Below are positions 4,897-5,432 of a stretch of 5,432 nt of DNA, piece after piece. Where the stretch lies: NCBI GenBank assembly GCA_902476475.1, contig CABSDO010000111.1, forward strand, positions 1-5,432. The letters run 5' to 3'. The DNA is from an uncultured Collinsella sp. GTDB taxonomy: Bacteria; Actinomycetota; Coriobacteriia; Coriobacteriales; Coriobacteriaceae. The notes beneath the pieces are model-generated. The model searched no databases. It worked only from the letters and a program-made list of their open reading frames with translations, and was not told the DNA's origin. Positions within the stretch are counted from its first letter, which is position 1; each line of letters starts with the position of its first letter. Both the position numbers and the translations under genes were made by a program.

Positions 4897-5432
4897 TTAC
4901 TCCTCGTCGTTGTCCTTGGCCTCTTCGGCGTCGTCGGTGTCCACGAGCTGGTTGAGCAGCTCGTCGAGGGAAGCCATGTCCTCGTTGATCGCGCCGTTGG
5001 CGGGAGCCTTCTTGTCGTCGATCGGGGCGCCCAGGAGCTCCTCGTCGGCGTCGGCGTGATGCGTCGGAGCGGCGGAGGTGCCCAGCAGGATGTCGTCCGG
5101 ACCGTCGGGGCTAAAGACCATCTGCAGCAGCTGCGAGAGGTCTTCCTCGTCGGCAACGTCGTCGTTGTTCTCGAGGATGTAGAGCAGGTCGTGGGCCTCC
5201 AGGCCGTCACGGAGCTCCTCGATTGCCTTGGCACCGATGCCATCGATGCGCAGCAGATCCTCCTCGGACTTACCGACCAGGTCGCCGACCGTCTCGATGC
5301 CGACCTCGCTGAACTTGTTGGTCCAGCGCTGCGACACGCCCAGGTCGTCGAACAGGTACAGGCGAGCCTTCTCGGCGGAGATGGTGTGGCCGTTGCGGGT
5401 GAACGAACCGTCAGCACCGCCGAACTCGTCGT
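4897..5432 (-). CDS. rpoC: C-terminal end of probable RNA polymerase beta' subunit with an alpha-CTD-like extension
   Basis: Only the last 177 codons are visible; the gene enters from the right edge and stops with TAA at 4897. The rpoC call rests mainly on context: in Actinobacteria rpoC directly precedes rpsL-rpsG-fusA on the same strand. The conserved beta' core lies outside, so this is inference. Visible residues 29-83 form a helix-hairpin-helix module (DLGVSQRWTNKF...GDLVGKSEEDLL...GIGAKAIEEL) that aligns without gaps to the C-terminal domain of RNA polymerase alpha. Positions matching E. coli alpha Arg265, Asn268, Gly296, Lys298 and Glu302 are kept (Arg35, Asn38, Gly66, Lys68, Glu72), while Cys269 and Ser299 are Lys39 and Ala69. 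Residues 90-177 form a strongly acidic, probably disordered tail with repeated leucine motifs. It is unlikely to be rpoA, given the tail length and location; a NusA-like or other helix-hairpin-helix protein is a less likely alternative. Confidence 0.6.
   Translation of the reverse strand, partial: DEFGGADGSFTRNGHTISAEKARLYLFDDLGVSQRWTNKFSEVGIETVGDLVGKSEEDLLRIDGIGAKAIEELRDGLEAHDLLYILENNDDVADEEDLSQLLQMVFSPDGPDDILLGTSAAPTHHADADEELLGAPIDDKKAPANGAINEDMASLDELLNQLVDTDDAEEAKDNDEE

Noticed and set aside
4589..5059. A 156-codon plus-strand open frame across the sigma promoter, terminator and rpoC end.
   Set aside because: It crosses a strong terminator and two genes on the other strand, and its C-terminus is the Ser-rich mirror of the acidic rpoC tail.
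4897..5432. Interpretation of the right-edge gene as rpoA because of its alpha-CTD-like module.
   Set aside because: RpoA normally ends soon after the CTD, whereas here about 95 further acidic residues follow. rpoA normally lies with rpsK, rpsD and rplQ rather than before rpsL. The context favours rpoC, though the decisive upstream sequence is not in the window.
1..5432. tRNA, rRNA or CRISPR array.
   Set aside because: No cloverleaf with TTCGA-type arm, no rRNA-like stretch and no regularly spaced direct repeats were seen on either strand.

Overview
The window reads as a str-operon neighbourhood from a high-GC Gram-positive bacterium, with every convincing gene on the minus strand. In transcription order (right to left) it holds: the 3' end of a large gene, most likely rpoC; a strong intrinsic terminator; an ECF-type sigma factor overlapping a membrane-anchored putative anti-sigma factor; a second terminator; a repeat-rich intergenic region with a promoter; and then rpsL (S12), rpsG (S7) and fusA (EF-G, cut by the left edge of the window). 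The order rpoC-rpsL-rpsG-fusA is typical of Actinobacteria. GC-rich housekeeping genes combined with this style of sigma/anti-sigma pair suggest a member of the Coriobacteriia (Collinsella/Olsenella-like). That assignment is inference from gene order and sequence style, not from a search.

Region by region. 1-1800: first 600 codons of fusA. 1820-2293: rpsG. 2294-2366: spacer with a hairpin in the place where S7 autoregulates in E. coli. 2367-2744: rpsL, starting with TTG and carrying Arg at the position where Lys is usual and where Lys-to-Arg gives streptomycin resistance. 2745-3110: rpsL leader, a good sigma-70-type promoter, and a block of palindromes and inverted repeats. 3111-3145: terminator of the sigma cassette. 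3151-4227: putative anti-sigma factor. 4178-4696: ECF sigma factor. 4702-4834: sigma ribosome binding site, a palindrome at the predicted transcription start, an ECF-type promoter and a REP-like hairpin. 4835-4870: terminator of the upstream gene. 4897-5432: C-terminal 177 residues of the presumed RNA polymerase beta' subunit.

Two things stand out. First, the presumed beta' C-terminus carries a helix-hairpin-helix module that aligns without gaps to the C-terminal domain of RNA polymerase alpha, including most of its DNA-contacting residues, followed by a long acidic tail with repeated leucine motifs. This could be an extra promoter-contacting or factor-binding module on the polymerase. Second, the sigma/anti-sigma cassette between rpoC and rpsL is bracketed by two inward-facing copies of a ~38-bp sequence (33 of 38 identical). 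Together with its lower GC content and its own promoter and terminator, this suggests that a self-contained regulatory cassette was placed into the polymerase-ribosome operon, separating rpoC from rpsL. The sigma promoter looks like the target of an ECF sigma factor, which suggests autoregulation with release by a signal sensed outside the membrane.
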